Source: an uncultured Lachnospiraceae bacterium
GTDB lineage: Bacteria > Bacillota > Clostridia > Lachnospirales > Lachnospiraceae
Assembly (NCBI GenBank): GCA_947653315.1
Contig: CANTGP010000174.1
Coordinates: 1 to 6,610, forward strand
Length of the DNA stretch: 6,610 nt
Direction: 5' to 3'
The notes beneath the pieces are model-generated. The model had not been told where the DNA came from, searched no databases, and worked only from the letters and a program-made list of their open reading frames with translations. The position numbers and the translations under genes were made by a program. This document shows, piece after piece, positions 1-6,546 of the stretch. Numbering within the stretch: position 1 is the first letter of the stretch; each line of letters begins with the position of its first letter.

Positions 1-16
1 TATTTTTGAATTTTAT

Positions 17-50
17 TAAATTAATTTAGAAAAAAATTATTTCTAAATTA
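17..50. repeat. AT-rich palindrome and inverted repeat upstream of the arabinofuranosidase operon
   Basis: A perfect 11-bp inverted repeat has arms TAATTTAGAAA (22-32) and TTTCTAAATTA (40-50) around a 7-base loop. It overlaps a perfect 12-bp palindrome, TAAATTAATTTA, at 17-28. The stem holds only two G-C pairs and is not followed directly by a clean T-run, so it is a poor terminator for an upstream gene. It lies about 30 bases upstream of the candidate -35 box and could be an operator. Palindromes are common by chance in DNA this AT-rich, so function is uncertain. Confidence 0.4.
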
Positions 51-77
51 GTTTTGCTATTTTTTTATTTTATTTGC

Positions 78-106
78 TTGCCAAAGATAATTATATACTA
101 TAAAAT
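78..106 (+). promoter_or_regulatory. Candidate sigma-A-type promoter of the arabinofuranosidase operon
   Basis: TTGCCA at 78-83 matches the -35 consensus at 5 of 6 positions and TAAAAT at 101-106 matches the -10 consensus at 5 of 6, with a 17-bp spacer. Transcription would start near 112-114. That leaves a leader of about 50 bases to the ATG at 165 but only about 15 to the ATG at 129. Overlapping alternatives exist, such as TTGCTT at 74-79 or TATACT at 94-99, because the region is AT-rich. I saw no catabolite-repression (cre) site or AraR-type operator. Confidence 0.5.
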
Positions 107-152
107 TTAATTTAAGCTAAACTAATTTATGGATATTTATGAGATAACTGGG

Positions 153-158
153 AAGGAG
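153..158 (+). promoter_or_regulatory. Ribosome binding site that sets the GH51 start
   Basis: AAGGAG, within GGAAGGAG at 151-158, lies 6 bases before the ATG at 165. The in-frame upstream ATG at 129 has only AT-rich sequence before it and no purine-rich SD match. The protein therefore most likely begins at 165 with [10 protein letters not shown], which also matches the usual N-terminus of intracellular GH51 enzymes. Confidence 0.8.
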
Positions 159-164
159 CAGAGA

Positions 165-1670
165 ATGGCAAAATTAATCATTAACGAGAACAAAAGGCTT
201 GGCCGGATTAACGAGGAAATTTATGGTCATTTTGCCGAACATTTGGGCAGGTGTATTTACGAAGGACTTTATGTGGGGGAGGATTCGGAGATTCCCAATG
301 TAAACGGTATGCGTAAAGATGTGGTGGATGCCTTAAAAGAAATGAAGATTCCCGTACTGCGGTGGCCGGGCGGCTGTTTTGCCGACGAGTACCACTGGAA
401 AGACGGGATTGGTCCCAAGGAAAACAGGAAGAAAATGATCAATACCCATTGGGGCGGCGTGTTGGAAGATAACAGTTTCGGTACCCATGAATTTATGGAG
501 CTGTGCGAACAGTTGGGCTGCAAAACCTATGTAAACGGAAACGTGGGGAGCGGTACGGTGCAGGAAATGTCCGAGTGGGTGGAATACATGACTTTTGACG
601 GTGTGTCGCCGATGGCAGACCTGCGCAGGAAGAACGGCAGGGAGAAGCCGTGGAAAATCGATTATTTTGGGGTCGGAAACGAGAACTGGGGATGCGGCGG
701 CAATATGACGCCGGAATATTACGGTAATTTATATAGAAGATACCAAACATACGTAAGGAATTATGACAGTGCCAATCCGATTGCAAAAATCTGCGGCGGC
801 GCCAACGTGGACGATTACCATTGGACCGGGCAGGTGCTTTCCACGACCCATGACCATGTGCCAAAGGAACTGCACGGACTGATGGACGGGCTGTCCTTAC
901 ATTATTATGTGCATCCGGGCGGATGGGAAAATAAGGGCAGCGCTACGCAGTTCGATGAAAAGGAATGGTTCCGTACCATGAAAAAGGCGTGGTTTATGGA
1001 AGAACTGGTAAAGAAGCACGGCGATATCATGGACAAGTACGACCCGGAAAAGAAAATTGGCATGATTGTGGATGAATGGGGATGCTGGTTCGATGTGGAG
1101 CCGGGCACCAATCCGGGATTTCTGTACCAGCAGAATACCATGCGGGATGCGCTGGTTGCCTGCGTGACACTGAATATTTTCAACAAACATTGCGACCGCG
1201 TAAAGATGGCGAACATTGCGCAGATGGTGAATGTTCTGCAGTCCGTAATCCTGACGGAAGGGGAGAAAATGATACTGACCCCTACCTACCATATTTTCCA
1301 TATGTACAAGTACCATCAGAACGCGCATCTTTTAGAGAGTTTCGTGGAGACGGAGGAGATCGGCGTGGAGGAATACCGTGTGCCGGACATCAGCGAATCC
1401 GTTTCCGTGGACGGGGAAGGCAATATCCACATTACGCTGGGTAACCTGTCCGTAACGGATGCAAAGGAAATCGAAGTGCTGTTTGCCGGTAAGAAGGCGG
1501 AAAAGGTGGAGGCTGCCATCCTGACCGGGAAGATGGATGCATATAATACGTTTGACGAGCCGGAAAACGTAAAGGAAAAGGAATTTAAGGATTATACCGT
1601 GGCGGAAAACGGAAGCATTAAGCTGACGGTTCCTGCCTGCGCGGTTATCCATATGGAAGTGAAGGCTTAA
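165..1670 (+). CDS. abfA: Intracellular alpha-L-arabinofuranosidase, glycoside hydrolase family 51
   Basis: This 501-residue protein releases terminal non-reducing alpha-L-arabinofuranosyl residues from arabinan, arabinoxylan or arabino-oligosaccharides. GH51 enzymes are retaining hydrolases. An (alpha/beta)8 catalytic domain covers about residues 15-380 and a C-terminal beta domain the remainder. Family signatures visible are [17 protein letters not shown] near 13-29, [14 protein letters not shown] at 65-78, GNENWG at 171-176 with acid/base Glu173, and VDEWGCWF at 302-309 with nucleophile Glu304. There is no signal peptide, so it should act in the cytoplasm on imported oligosaccharides. Length is typical for bacterial intracellular GH51. 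I chose the ATG at 165 because of its strong SD; the ATG at 129 would add 12 residues. It is the first gene of a four-gene operon behind an AT-rich promoter region. The family is certain, but the preferred linkage cannot be read from sequence. Confidence 0.95.
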   Translation: MAKLIINENKRLGRINEEIYGHFAEHLGRCIYEGLYVGEDSEIPNVNGMRKDVVDALKEMKIPVLRWPGGCFADEYHWKDGIGPKENRKKMINTHWGGVLEDNSFGTHEFMELCEQLGCKTYVNGNVGSGTVQEMSEWVEYMTFDGVSPMADLRRKNGREKPWKIDYFGVGNENWGCGGNMTPEYYGNLYRRYQTYVRNYDSANPIAKICGGANVDDYHWTGQVLSTTHDHVPKELHGLMDGLSLHYYVHPGGWENKGSATQFDEKEWFRTMKKAWFMEELVKKHGDIMDKYDPEKKIGMIVDEWGCWFDVEPGTNPGFLYQQNTMRDALVACVTLNIFNKHCDRVKMANIAQMVNVLQSVILTEGEKMILTPTYHIFHMYKYHQNAHLLESFVETEEIGVEEYRVPDISESVSVDGEGNIHITLGNLSVTDAKEIEVLFAGKKAEKVEAAILTGKMDAYNTFDEPENVKEKEFKDYTVAENGSIKLTVPACAVIHMEVKA

Positions 1671-1925
1671 GTGGCGGAGCGGATCTGCCGCAGGTGTTTG
1701 GCGAAAGAGATGCCGGATGCGGAATACTATAAAAATATGTACGATTACATCAGCCGTTTGGATGAAGACATAAAAACGCCGGATATCCTGTATGAAGAAA
1801 GGCTGGCAGCGTGTCGGGAATGCGGCAGCCTGTTAAACGGCATGTGCCGGCTGTGCGGATGTTTCGTGGAGATGCGGGCGGCAGTGGGTAAAAACCACTG
1901 TCCCGCCGCCCATGCAAAATGGTAG
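1671..1925 (+). CDS. Small cysteine-rich DUF6171-like protein, putative zinc-binding
   Basis: This 84-residue protein starts with GTG, the codon directly after the TAA of the GH51 gene and in the same frame. GAAGG at 1661-1665 serves as a weak SD, so translational coupling is likely. Eight cysteines fall at 6, 9, 48, 51, 59, 62, 64 and 77. They form CRRC, CREC and CRLCGC clusters plus a final HCP, a pattern that could hold two zinc ions. The first in-frame ATG (codon 14) would remove the CxxC at 6-9, which supports the GTG start. The layout (CRRCL near the start, YEERLAACREC, NGMCRLCGCFVEMRAA, HCP at the end) resembles from memory the DUF6171 family of Clostridia, whose function is unknown. 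There is no signal peptide or membrane segment. Its place inside a glycosidase operon does not by itself show a role in sugar use. Confidence 0.8.
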   Translation: MAERICRRCLAKEMPDAEYYKNMYDYISRLDEDIKTPDILYEERLAACRECGSLLNGMCRLCGCFVEMRAAVGKNHCPAAHAKW

Positions 1926-1961
1926 GACGGCGGCAGGGATTATGGAAAAGTTTGGAAAAGC

Positions 1962-1967
1962 AGGAGG
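1962..1967 (+). promoter_or_regulatory. Strong ribosome binding site of the GH43 gene
   Basis: A perfect AGGAGG lies 7 bases before the ATG at 1975. It fixes the start and suggests efficient independent initiation, in contrast to the weak SD sequences of the genes on either side. Confidence 0.8.
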
Positions 1968-1974
1968 ATAGAAG

Positions 1975-2931
1975 ATGAGCGTAAACAAGGAATTGGAGTA
2001 TAATACGGTTTGGATTGCACAGCGCGCGGATCCATATGTGGTGAAGGATGCTTCTTCGGGCAGTTATTATTTTACGGCAAGCGTTCCCGCCTATGACAGC
2101 ATCGTGCTGCGCAAATCGGATACGCTGGCGGGACTGGCACAGGCGGAGGAGACGGTCATATGGCAAAAACACGAGTCTGGTCCCATGAGTAAGCATGTGT
2201 GGGCGCCGGAAATGCATTTCCTGTTCGGCAAGTGGTATATCTATTTTGCCGCAGGGGAAAAGGACGATATTTGGAAAATCCGCCCTTACGTTCTGGAATG
2301 CCAGGGACCGGACCCCATGAAGGACGCGTGGGTGGAGCTTGGGAAAATGCAGCGCGCGGACGAAGACGGGTTTTCTTTTGAGGCTTTTTCGCTGGATGCC
2401 ACCATCTTTGAGAATAAGGGAACCTATTATTATATTTGGGCGGAGAAAACCGGCGTGGGCAGGCAGATTTCCAATCTTTACATTGCCCAAATGGAAAGTG
2501 CGAACAAGTTAAAAACGGTCCAGGTTCTTTTGACTACGCCGGATTACGATTGGGAACGCCACGGATTTTGGGTAAACGAAGGTCCTGCGGTCCTTAAGCG
2601 GAACGGGAAGATTTTCGTTACCTATTCTGCCAGCGATACGGGCGTTAATTACTGCATAGGGATGATGTCGGTCAGTGAGGATGCGGAGCTGTTGGATCCG
2701 AGGGTATGGAAAAAGGAACGCTATCCGGTGCTTAAGACCGATGCGGAAAAAGGAATCTACGGACCGGGGCATAATTCCTTTACGGTGGACGGGGAAGGCA
2801 ATGATATCATGGTATTCCATGCACGCACGGAAACGGAAATCGTGGGAGACCCGTTATATAACCCGAACCGTCATGCCATGCTGATGAAGTTCGGATGGGA
2901 TGCGGACGGGAATCCGGTGTTTCATTTTTAA
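1975..2931 (+). CDS. Intracellular alpha-L-arabinofuranosidase, glycoside hydrolase family 43 (subfamily 26-like)
   Basis: This 318-residue single-domain enzyme has a five-bladed beta-propeller fold expected across nearly its whole length. GH43 enzymes are inverting hydrolases. The catalytic triad can be placed: general base Asp19 in RADPYV, pKa-modulating Asp141 in FSLDAT, and general acid Glu202 in WVNEGPAV. The conserved His266 in YGPGHNSF fits the central metal-site histidine of the family. The motifs YYFTASVPAYD, HVWAPEMHF, KWYIYFAAG and GDPLYNPNRH resemble, from memory, GH43 subfamily 26, which includes exo-alpha-1,5-L-arabinofuranosidases. No signal peptide or extra binding module is present, so it should work in the cytoplasm. 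With the GH51 enzyme it could take apart branched arabino-oligosaccharides, this enzyme trimming the 1,5-linked chain and GH51 removing branches. The family is firm, the subfamily likely and the linkage preference inferred. Confidence 0.9.
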   Translation: MSVNKELEYNTVWIAQRADPYVVKDASSGSYYFTASVPAYDSIVLRKSDTLAGLAQAEETVIWQKHESGPMSKHVWAPEMHFLFGKWYIYFAAGEKDDIWKIRPYVLECQGPDPMKDAWVELGKMQRADEDGFSFEAFSLDATIFENKGTYYYIWAEKTGVGRQISNLYIAQMESANKLKTVQVLLTTPDYDWERHGFWVNEGPAVLKRNGKIFVTYSASDTGVNYCIGMMSVSEDAELLDPRVWKKERYPVLKTDAEKGIYGPGHNSFTVDGEGNDIMVFHARTETEIVGDPLYNPNRHAMLMKFGWDADGNPVFHF

Positions 2932-2953
2932 CCTTCTAACTTAACCTTCTAAC
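2928..2953. repeat. Two tandem copies of a 13-bp repeat (TTAACCTTCTAAC)
   Basis: TTAACCTTCTAAC occurs at 2928-2940 and again, identically, at 2941-2953, followed by TTTTTT. The stop codon of the GH43 gene (2929-2931) lies inside the first copy, and the repeat fills half of the 49-base gap before the GGDEF gene. It shares unit length and the TTAAC start with the four-copy repeat at 6547-6598, but the remaining bases differ. Confidence 0.85.
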
Positions 2954-2980
2954 TTTTTTAATAACGAAGCGGGCGGAATC

Positions 2981-4942
2981 ATGGGTGAAATGTTTGTTGG
3001 GATTAAGGGGACGGAAGTGAATACGGATTATCTGACGGGGCTGTTTAACCGCAGGGGGTTAAATGACGTGTGGGAGCAGCTTCCGTTGGATACCATGGTC
3101 CATTGCATCTATATTGATGTGGACAACTTCAAGCTGGTGAATGATATTTACGGGCATTCCAAAGGGGATGAACTGCTGGTTTTCATCGGCCGTCTGCTGC
3201 GGAAGATATTTGAAGGGCAGATTGTGGTACGGATGGGCGGCGATGAATTCGTAATCATCTGCGACGGCAAACAGAGTGCGTCCCACTTGGAAAAGCTGCT
3301 TCCGGTACTCCAGGAAGGTTTAAAGAGCGGGGAGTTTGACGAAAGCATTGAGGCGATGTTGTCTTTCAGTATCGGCGTTATTTACAGCCAGTGGGTAAGG
3401 GACGGTTTAAACCGTATCCTGCAGCAGTGTGACGAAGCGATGTATTTTGTGAAAAAGAACGGTAAGGGCAGCTACATCGTATATGACCGGATTAAGGGGC
3501 ATGTGGAGAAGCAGAAAGCCATAAAAGACAGGGCGCTTTTGGCGATGGAACGGGAGGAAATACAGATTCTTCTGCGTCCGGTGATTTACCTGCAGACTTC
3601 GGAGGTCTATGCCGCCGAAGTGGTGCTTCATTGGAACTTTCCCGGTTTGGGCGTACTGGCAGAGGAGGAATTTATGCCGGTATTCGTACAATACGGGATT
3701 GTGGCGCAGGTGGACGCATTGGTTTTTGAACAGGTTTGTTTTTGGAAAAACCAGTGGAAAGGTACCGCATGGGAGCATTTGGATATTTACATGAAAATAT
3801 CCGGTCTTTATATTATGCAGAAAGACGGGATAAGGAAGATTCGGCGCTGTTTGGAGAAGTACCGGGTCTCCCCGGAGGAAATAAAACTGTGTATCGAGGA
3901 GAACGATTTCCTGGAGAATAAGGACCGGCTGCATTTTGCGGTGGAATCTTTGATTTACATAGGGTTCGGGGTAGCCATTAACAATTTCGGCTCCGCTTCT
4001 TCCCTTACGGTGCTGCAGGATATTCCCTCACAGATTTTAAAGCTGGATGCGAAGCTGACGGTGGCGGAAGGACAAAACGGGACTGCGCTGCATATTCTGC
4101 GTAATGTGATTAGTCTTGGCAGGGATTTGCACCGTTATATCGTGGCACAGGAAATCAGGAATGCCGGACAGGTGGAACTGCTTGCCAATTACGGGGCACA
4201 GTTTGGTACCGGCGATTTTTACGGGGAAGCGGTGGAGGAGCTGGAATTTCACCAAAAATACGGAAAGCGGTTATTTTTGACGGGCAACAGGCTTCCGGTC
4301 CGGTATTCCTTTGACGGACACCTTTTGGACGGGAAAGGAGAGTACGGGGGAGAATATGTGGGAGAGGGGCTTGGATATGCCGACGGTGTCGTCCAATCCC
4401 AAAAGGCGCTTGTTTTTCCCGGCGGCAGGGTAAAGGAAAATCTGGTGATGCTGCCGAAGAAAATCATGCACAGCGACAGTTATTCCATTTGTTTTTGGGT
4501 AAATCCCGCTATTGAGCAGGCGTGGACCAGCGCGGTATATGTGACGTTTGCGGACGGTTTCTTAAGTCTGATTCCGGGGACGGGGCAGGGAACGTTCTGT
4601 TTCCGGATTAAGGACGACAGGGAGCCGAATGAATGGCATGATATTTTCTGCAGGCAGGCGTTGCCGGAACAATGGTCTTATGTGTGTGCCACTTATGATA
4701 TGGTAACGGGTATATCGAAGCTGTATTTTAACGGTTTGCTGGTGGGAAGCAGGGAACATGTCCCCGGTTTAAAGGTGGCGGAAAAAGTCATGCTGGGCGG
4801 GGACGAATACCAAAATTCTTTCCAGGGAAAGCTGGCGGGGGTGGAATTTTACCATTATGTGGTTTCGGCGGAATTTGTGCAGGAGAAGTTCCAGGAGTTC
4901 CAAAAGGACGGGTCGTTTTTAGGAACGGACGGAAAGAAATAA
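2981..4942 (+). CDS. GGDEF – degenerate EAL – LamG-like protein: putative diguanylate cyclase with a C-terminal lectin-type domain
   Basis: This 653-residue protein is probably soluble, with no signal peptide or membrane helix. The GGDEF domain (about 12-172) has TDYLTGLFNRRG, YIDVDNFKLVND, GHSKGDE and the intact RMGGDEF at 84-90. Asp46, Asn54, Asp63 and Glu89 match the metal- and guanine-binding positions, so c-di-GMP synthesis from two GTP is plausible. The inhibitory RxxD I-site is absent (FEGQ in its place). The EAL-like domain (about 180-420) looks inactive: EAL is EVV (213-215), DDFG is NNFG (334-337), the Glu of the ELTE motif is Cys304, and VAEGVE is VAQEIR (388-393). Residues about 439-635 form a LamG/concanavalin-A-like jelly roll: YSFDG, ALVFPGG, YSICFWVNP, WSYVCATYD, KLYFNG, LGGD and FQGKLAGVEFY. 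The start at 2981 has a weak SD (GGGCGG); the ATG at 2990 is an alternative. Role as an arabinose-polymer sensor is inferred from its operon. Confidence 0.9.
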   Translation: MGEMFVGIKGTEVNTDYLTGLFNRRGLNDVWEQLPLDTMVHCIYIDVDNFKLVNDIYGHSKGDELLVFIGRLLRKIFEGQIVVRMGGDEFVIICDGKQSASHLEKLLPVLQEGLKSGEFDESIEAMLSFSIGVIYSQWVRDGLNRILQQCDEAMYFVKKNGKGSYIVYDRIKGHVEKQKAIKDRALLAMEREEIQILLRPVIYLQTSEVYAAEVVLHWNFPGLGVLAEEEFMPVFVQYGIVAQVDALVFEQVCFWKNQWKGTAWEHLDIYMKISGLYIMQKDGIRKIRRCLEKYRVSPEEIKLCIEENDFLENKDRLHFAVESLIYIGFGVAINNFGSASSLTVLQDIPSQILKLDAKLTVAEGQNGTALHILRNVISLGRDLHRYIVAQEIRNAGQVELLANYGAQFGTGDFYGEAVEELEFHQKYGKRLFLTGNRLPVRYSFDGHLLDGKGEYGGEYVGEGLGYADGVVQSQKALVFPGGRVKENLVMLPKKIMHSDSYSICFWVNPAIEQAWTSAVYVTFADGFLSLIPGTGQGTFCFRIKDDREPNEWHDIFCRQALPEQWSYVCATYDMVTGISKLYFNGLLVGSREHVPGLKVAEKVMLGGDEYQNSFQGKLAGVEFYHYVVSAEFVQEKFQEFQKDGSFLGTDGKK

Positions 4943-4946
4943 AATA

Positions 4947-4959
4947 GGGTCAAATACCC
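4947..4959 (-). terminator. Weak possible terminator for the minus-strand regulator gene
   Basis: Read on the minus strand, GGGT-ATTTG-ACCC gives a 4-bp stem followed by a T-rich run (TATTTTATTTCTTT) at 4946-4933. It follows the stronger CGCCCC/GGGGCG stem, so transcription of the convergent gene could end here. The stem is short and the call is tentative. Confidence 0.3.
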
Positions 4960-4980
4960 CGCCCCTTTTGGGGCGTTTTT
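4960..4980 (+). terminator. Rho-independent terminator of the arabinofuranosidase operon
   Basis: CGCCCC (4960-4965), loop TTTT, GGGGCG (4970-4975) and then TTTTT (4976-4980) make a compact GC-rich hairpin with a T-tract 17 bases after the GGDEF stop codon. An outer inverted repeat, GTCAAAT (4949-4955) with ATTTGAC (4983-4989), flanks it. The last bases of the T-tract are also the stop codon of the convergent gene. Confidence 0.9.
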
Positions 4981-6529
4981 AAATTTGACGTCCTTTTGTT
5001 TGAGATGGGGTATTTGGTTTATCGGTCAGACATAATTTTTGGTTTTTGGAATGTACTTTATCGGGTTCCGAGTATACGATTCTGCCTTCTGCCAACAGTT
5101 CTTTGATTGCTTTGGCAACGGTTGATGTGACTTTTGTATATTCCATGGAGGCAGCGAGTTCCGAGGAGGAGAGATTTCCTTTCTGCGTTAACAAAAGGAG
5201 AATAAGCTCTTTAATTTCTGTCAGATTCCTCCTTGATTTTTTCTTTAGCCTTGTTTGTGAATCCGTGGCATTTTGGAAACTGTTATGGATGGGAAGTATT
5301 ACCGTGAAATAAGTCCTGTCTTCGTCCGTGATAAATTCTGGCAGTGCAGAACCGTTTTTCTTCATGGAGCGCAGCATAGTGGGTATTCCGGTATTCCTTC
5401 CTTCGATAAGTTTCAATTCTTTTAAAAAATCCCCGATTCTCCGGTTCCGGTATCGGCGGGAGACCATCCGGCGATTTTGGATATCTTCTTTTGTTATGGT
5501 CCGGTCAGGACCCGGTAAACTGGTAATTTCCATTTTTTCCGGCGTTATCATAACGGTAATGGGTTCGGGAATTTGGTAAGAACGGTGGTATATGGCATTG
5601 GCTAATGCTTCTTCTACTGCCGCATAGGGTATGTTGTAAATACGTTCCGCTTCTGCCTGTCCCGGTATTTTTGTGACTTTTTCCTTTATGATATAATTTT
5701 TTATATAACTAAGGGCATCTTTTAATTGGCGGTCCAATGGACCGGTAAATATTTTTTCGGTCATTCCTTCGCCAGTGGGATCCGGTTTATCTACTACTTC
5801 AATCCGTGCATAAGGAAAAAAAGCATCGGGATTGTCGTTGAAAAACATGAGCCCGACATTTAACGGTTTGCGGTATTCAGAGGGTCCTCCGGTCAATTTC
5901 ATGTCGGAAGCCGTTAGTTCCACGGGTCTTTCCAAAGAGGATTTATATAAATCACTGCCAACTTCGTATAGAAATTCAGAAATCAGGCTTGTTTTTAAAT
6001 CCCCAATATTGGCGGACAGATTCACACGGTCATCATATGGAATATTATTTGCTAACAGAAACAGTTCTTTTTCTTCCAACCGGTTAGCACGTATGCTGTT
6101 TGACATTTTTCTGATATAATATGCTTTTTCCGCACGTGCTGCTTTTTCCGTGGGAAATGTTACCGGACATTTGTACGGTCTGGCATCGCCGCCCGGTATC
6201 CATAGAACGATGATTTCTTTTCCATCGAAAGTGGTCTGCTCTACGATTGGAAGGTACCGCGGCTCTATTAGATTGCACTTTTGCAGCAATTCTTTGTTAA
6301 TTCGGTCGATGGAACTTTTATTTAACCCTTTAATGGGAAGAACCGGCATTCCGTCACATTCGGAAATACCTATGATAATATATCCGCCGCCCCAGTTATC
6401 AATGTCGTTGGCAAATGCGCAGATGGAATGCAGGATGGGCTCCGGATTCCAGTCTGCTTTGTACTCTATGCGTGCATTTTCAACTACCCTGCGGTAAACT
6501 AAGTCTTCTATATTAATCGGCAATGCCAT
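4979..6529 (-). CDS. Putative ATP-binding/DNA-binding regulator with AlbA_2 (Schlafen-like) domain and C-terminal winged helix
   Basis: This 516-residue protein matches the common bacterial layout often annotated as RecG-like or putative transcriptional regulator. An AlbA_2/Schlafen-type domain covers about residues 15-150: IEYKADW near 21, SICAFAND at 35-42, GGGYIIIGI at 47-55 and the segment ending KAYYIRKMSNSIRA. An ATPase-like C-terminal region (HATPase_c_4 type) covers about 200-415, with PYAAVEEALANAIYHRSY at 301-318 as the N-box-like helix and LPGPDRTITKEDI after it. Residues about 435-490 look like a winged helix (ELILLLLTQKGNLSSSELAA, then VAKAIKELLAEGRIVYS). There is no membrane segment. 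It converges on the glycosidase operon and is probably a separate unit. Its DNA looks more AT-rich by eye than the operon. Targets are unknown. A defence or accessory role is possible, but nothing in the window shows it. Confidence 0.85.
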   Translation of the reverse strand: MALPINIEDLVYRRVVENARIEYKADWNPEPILHSICAFANDIDNWGGGYIIIGISECDGMPVLPIKGLNKSSIDRINKELLQKCNLIEPRYLPIVEQTTFDGKEIIVLWIPGGDARPYKCPVTFPTEKAARAEKAYYIRKMSNSIRANRLEEKELFLLANNIPYDDRVNLSANIGDLKTSLISEFLYEVGSDLYKSSLERPVELTASDMKLTGGPSEYRKPLNVGLMFFNDNPDAFFPYARIEVVDKPDPTGEGMTEKIFTGPLDRQLKDALSYIKNYIIKEKVTKIPGQAEAERIYNIPYAAVEEALANAIYHRSYQIPEPITVMITPEKMEITSLPGPDRTITKEDIQNRRMVSRRYRNRRIGDFLKELKLIEGRNTGIPTMLRSMKKNGSALPEFITDEDRTYFTVILPIHNSFQNATDSQTRLKKKSRRNLTEIKELILLLLTQKGNLSSSELAASMEYTKVTSTVAKAIKELLAEGRIVYSEPDKVHSKNQKLCLTDKPNTPSQTKGRQI

Positions 6530-6534
6530 GGTAT

Positions 6535-6541
6535 CCTCCCT
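6535..6541 (-). promoter_or_regulatory. Ribosome binding site of the minus-strand regulator gene
   Basis: On the minus strand AGGGAGG lies 5 bases before the ATG at 6529, a good SD match that supports the chosen start of MALPINIEDL. It sits immediately downstream of the four 13-bp repeats. Confidence 0.75.
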
Positions 6542-6546
6542 GTGTT

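Noticed and set aside
22..70. Terminator of an upstream gene
   Set aside because: The stem is almost all A-T and the T-rich stretch does not follow it directly. An operator or chance palindrome is at least as likely.
129..164. Longer GH51 start at the ATG at 129
   Set aside because: It has no SD, would leave a leader of only about 15 bases from the best promoter, and adds residues not expected for the family. The ATG at 165 has a strong, well-spaced SD.
493..1652. Minus-strand open frames opposite the GH51 gene
   Set aside because: They are shadows of a clear catalytic gene, with no family motifs and no SD support.
1750..2490. 246-codon minus-strand open frame across the DUF6171-like and GH43 genes
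   Set aside because: It spans two genes with clear family signatures on the other strand, has a low-complexity shadow composition and shows no recognisable domain.
3407..3934. 175-codon minus-strand open frame inside the GGDEF gene
   Set aside because: It lies wholly antisense to the continuous GGDEF-EAL coding sequence and shows no recognisable motif.
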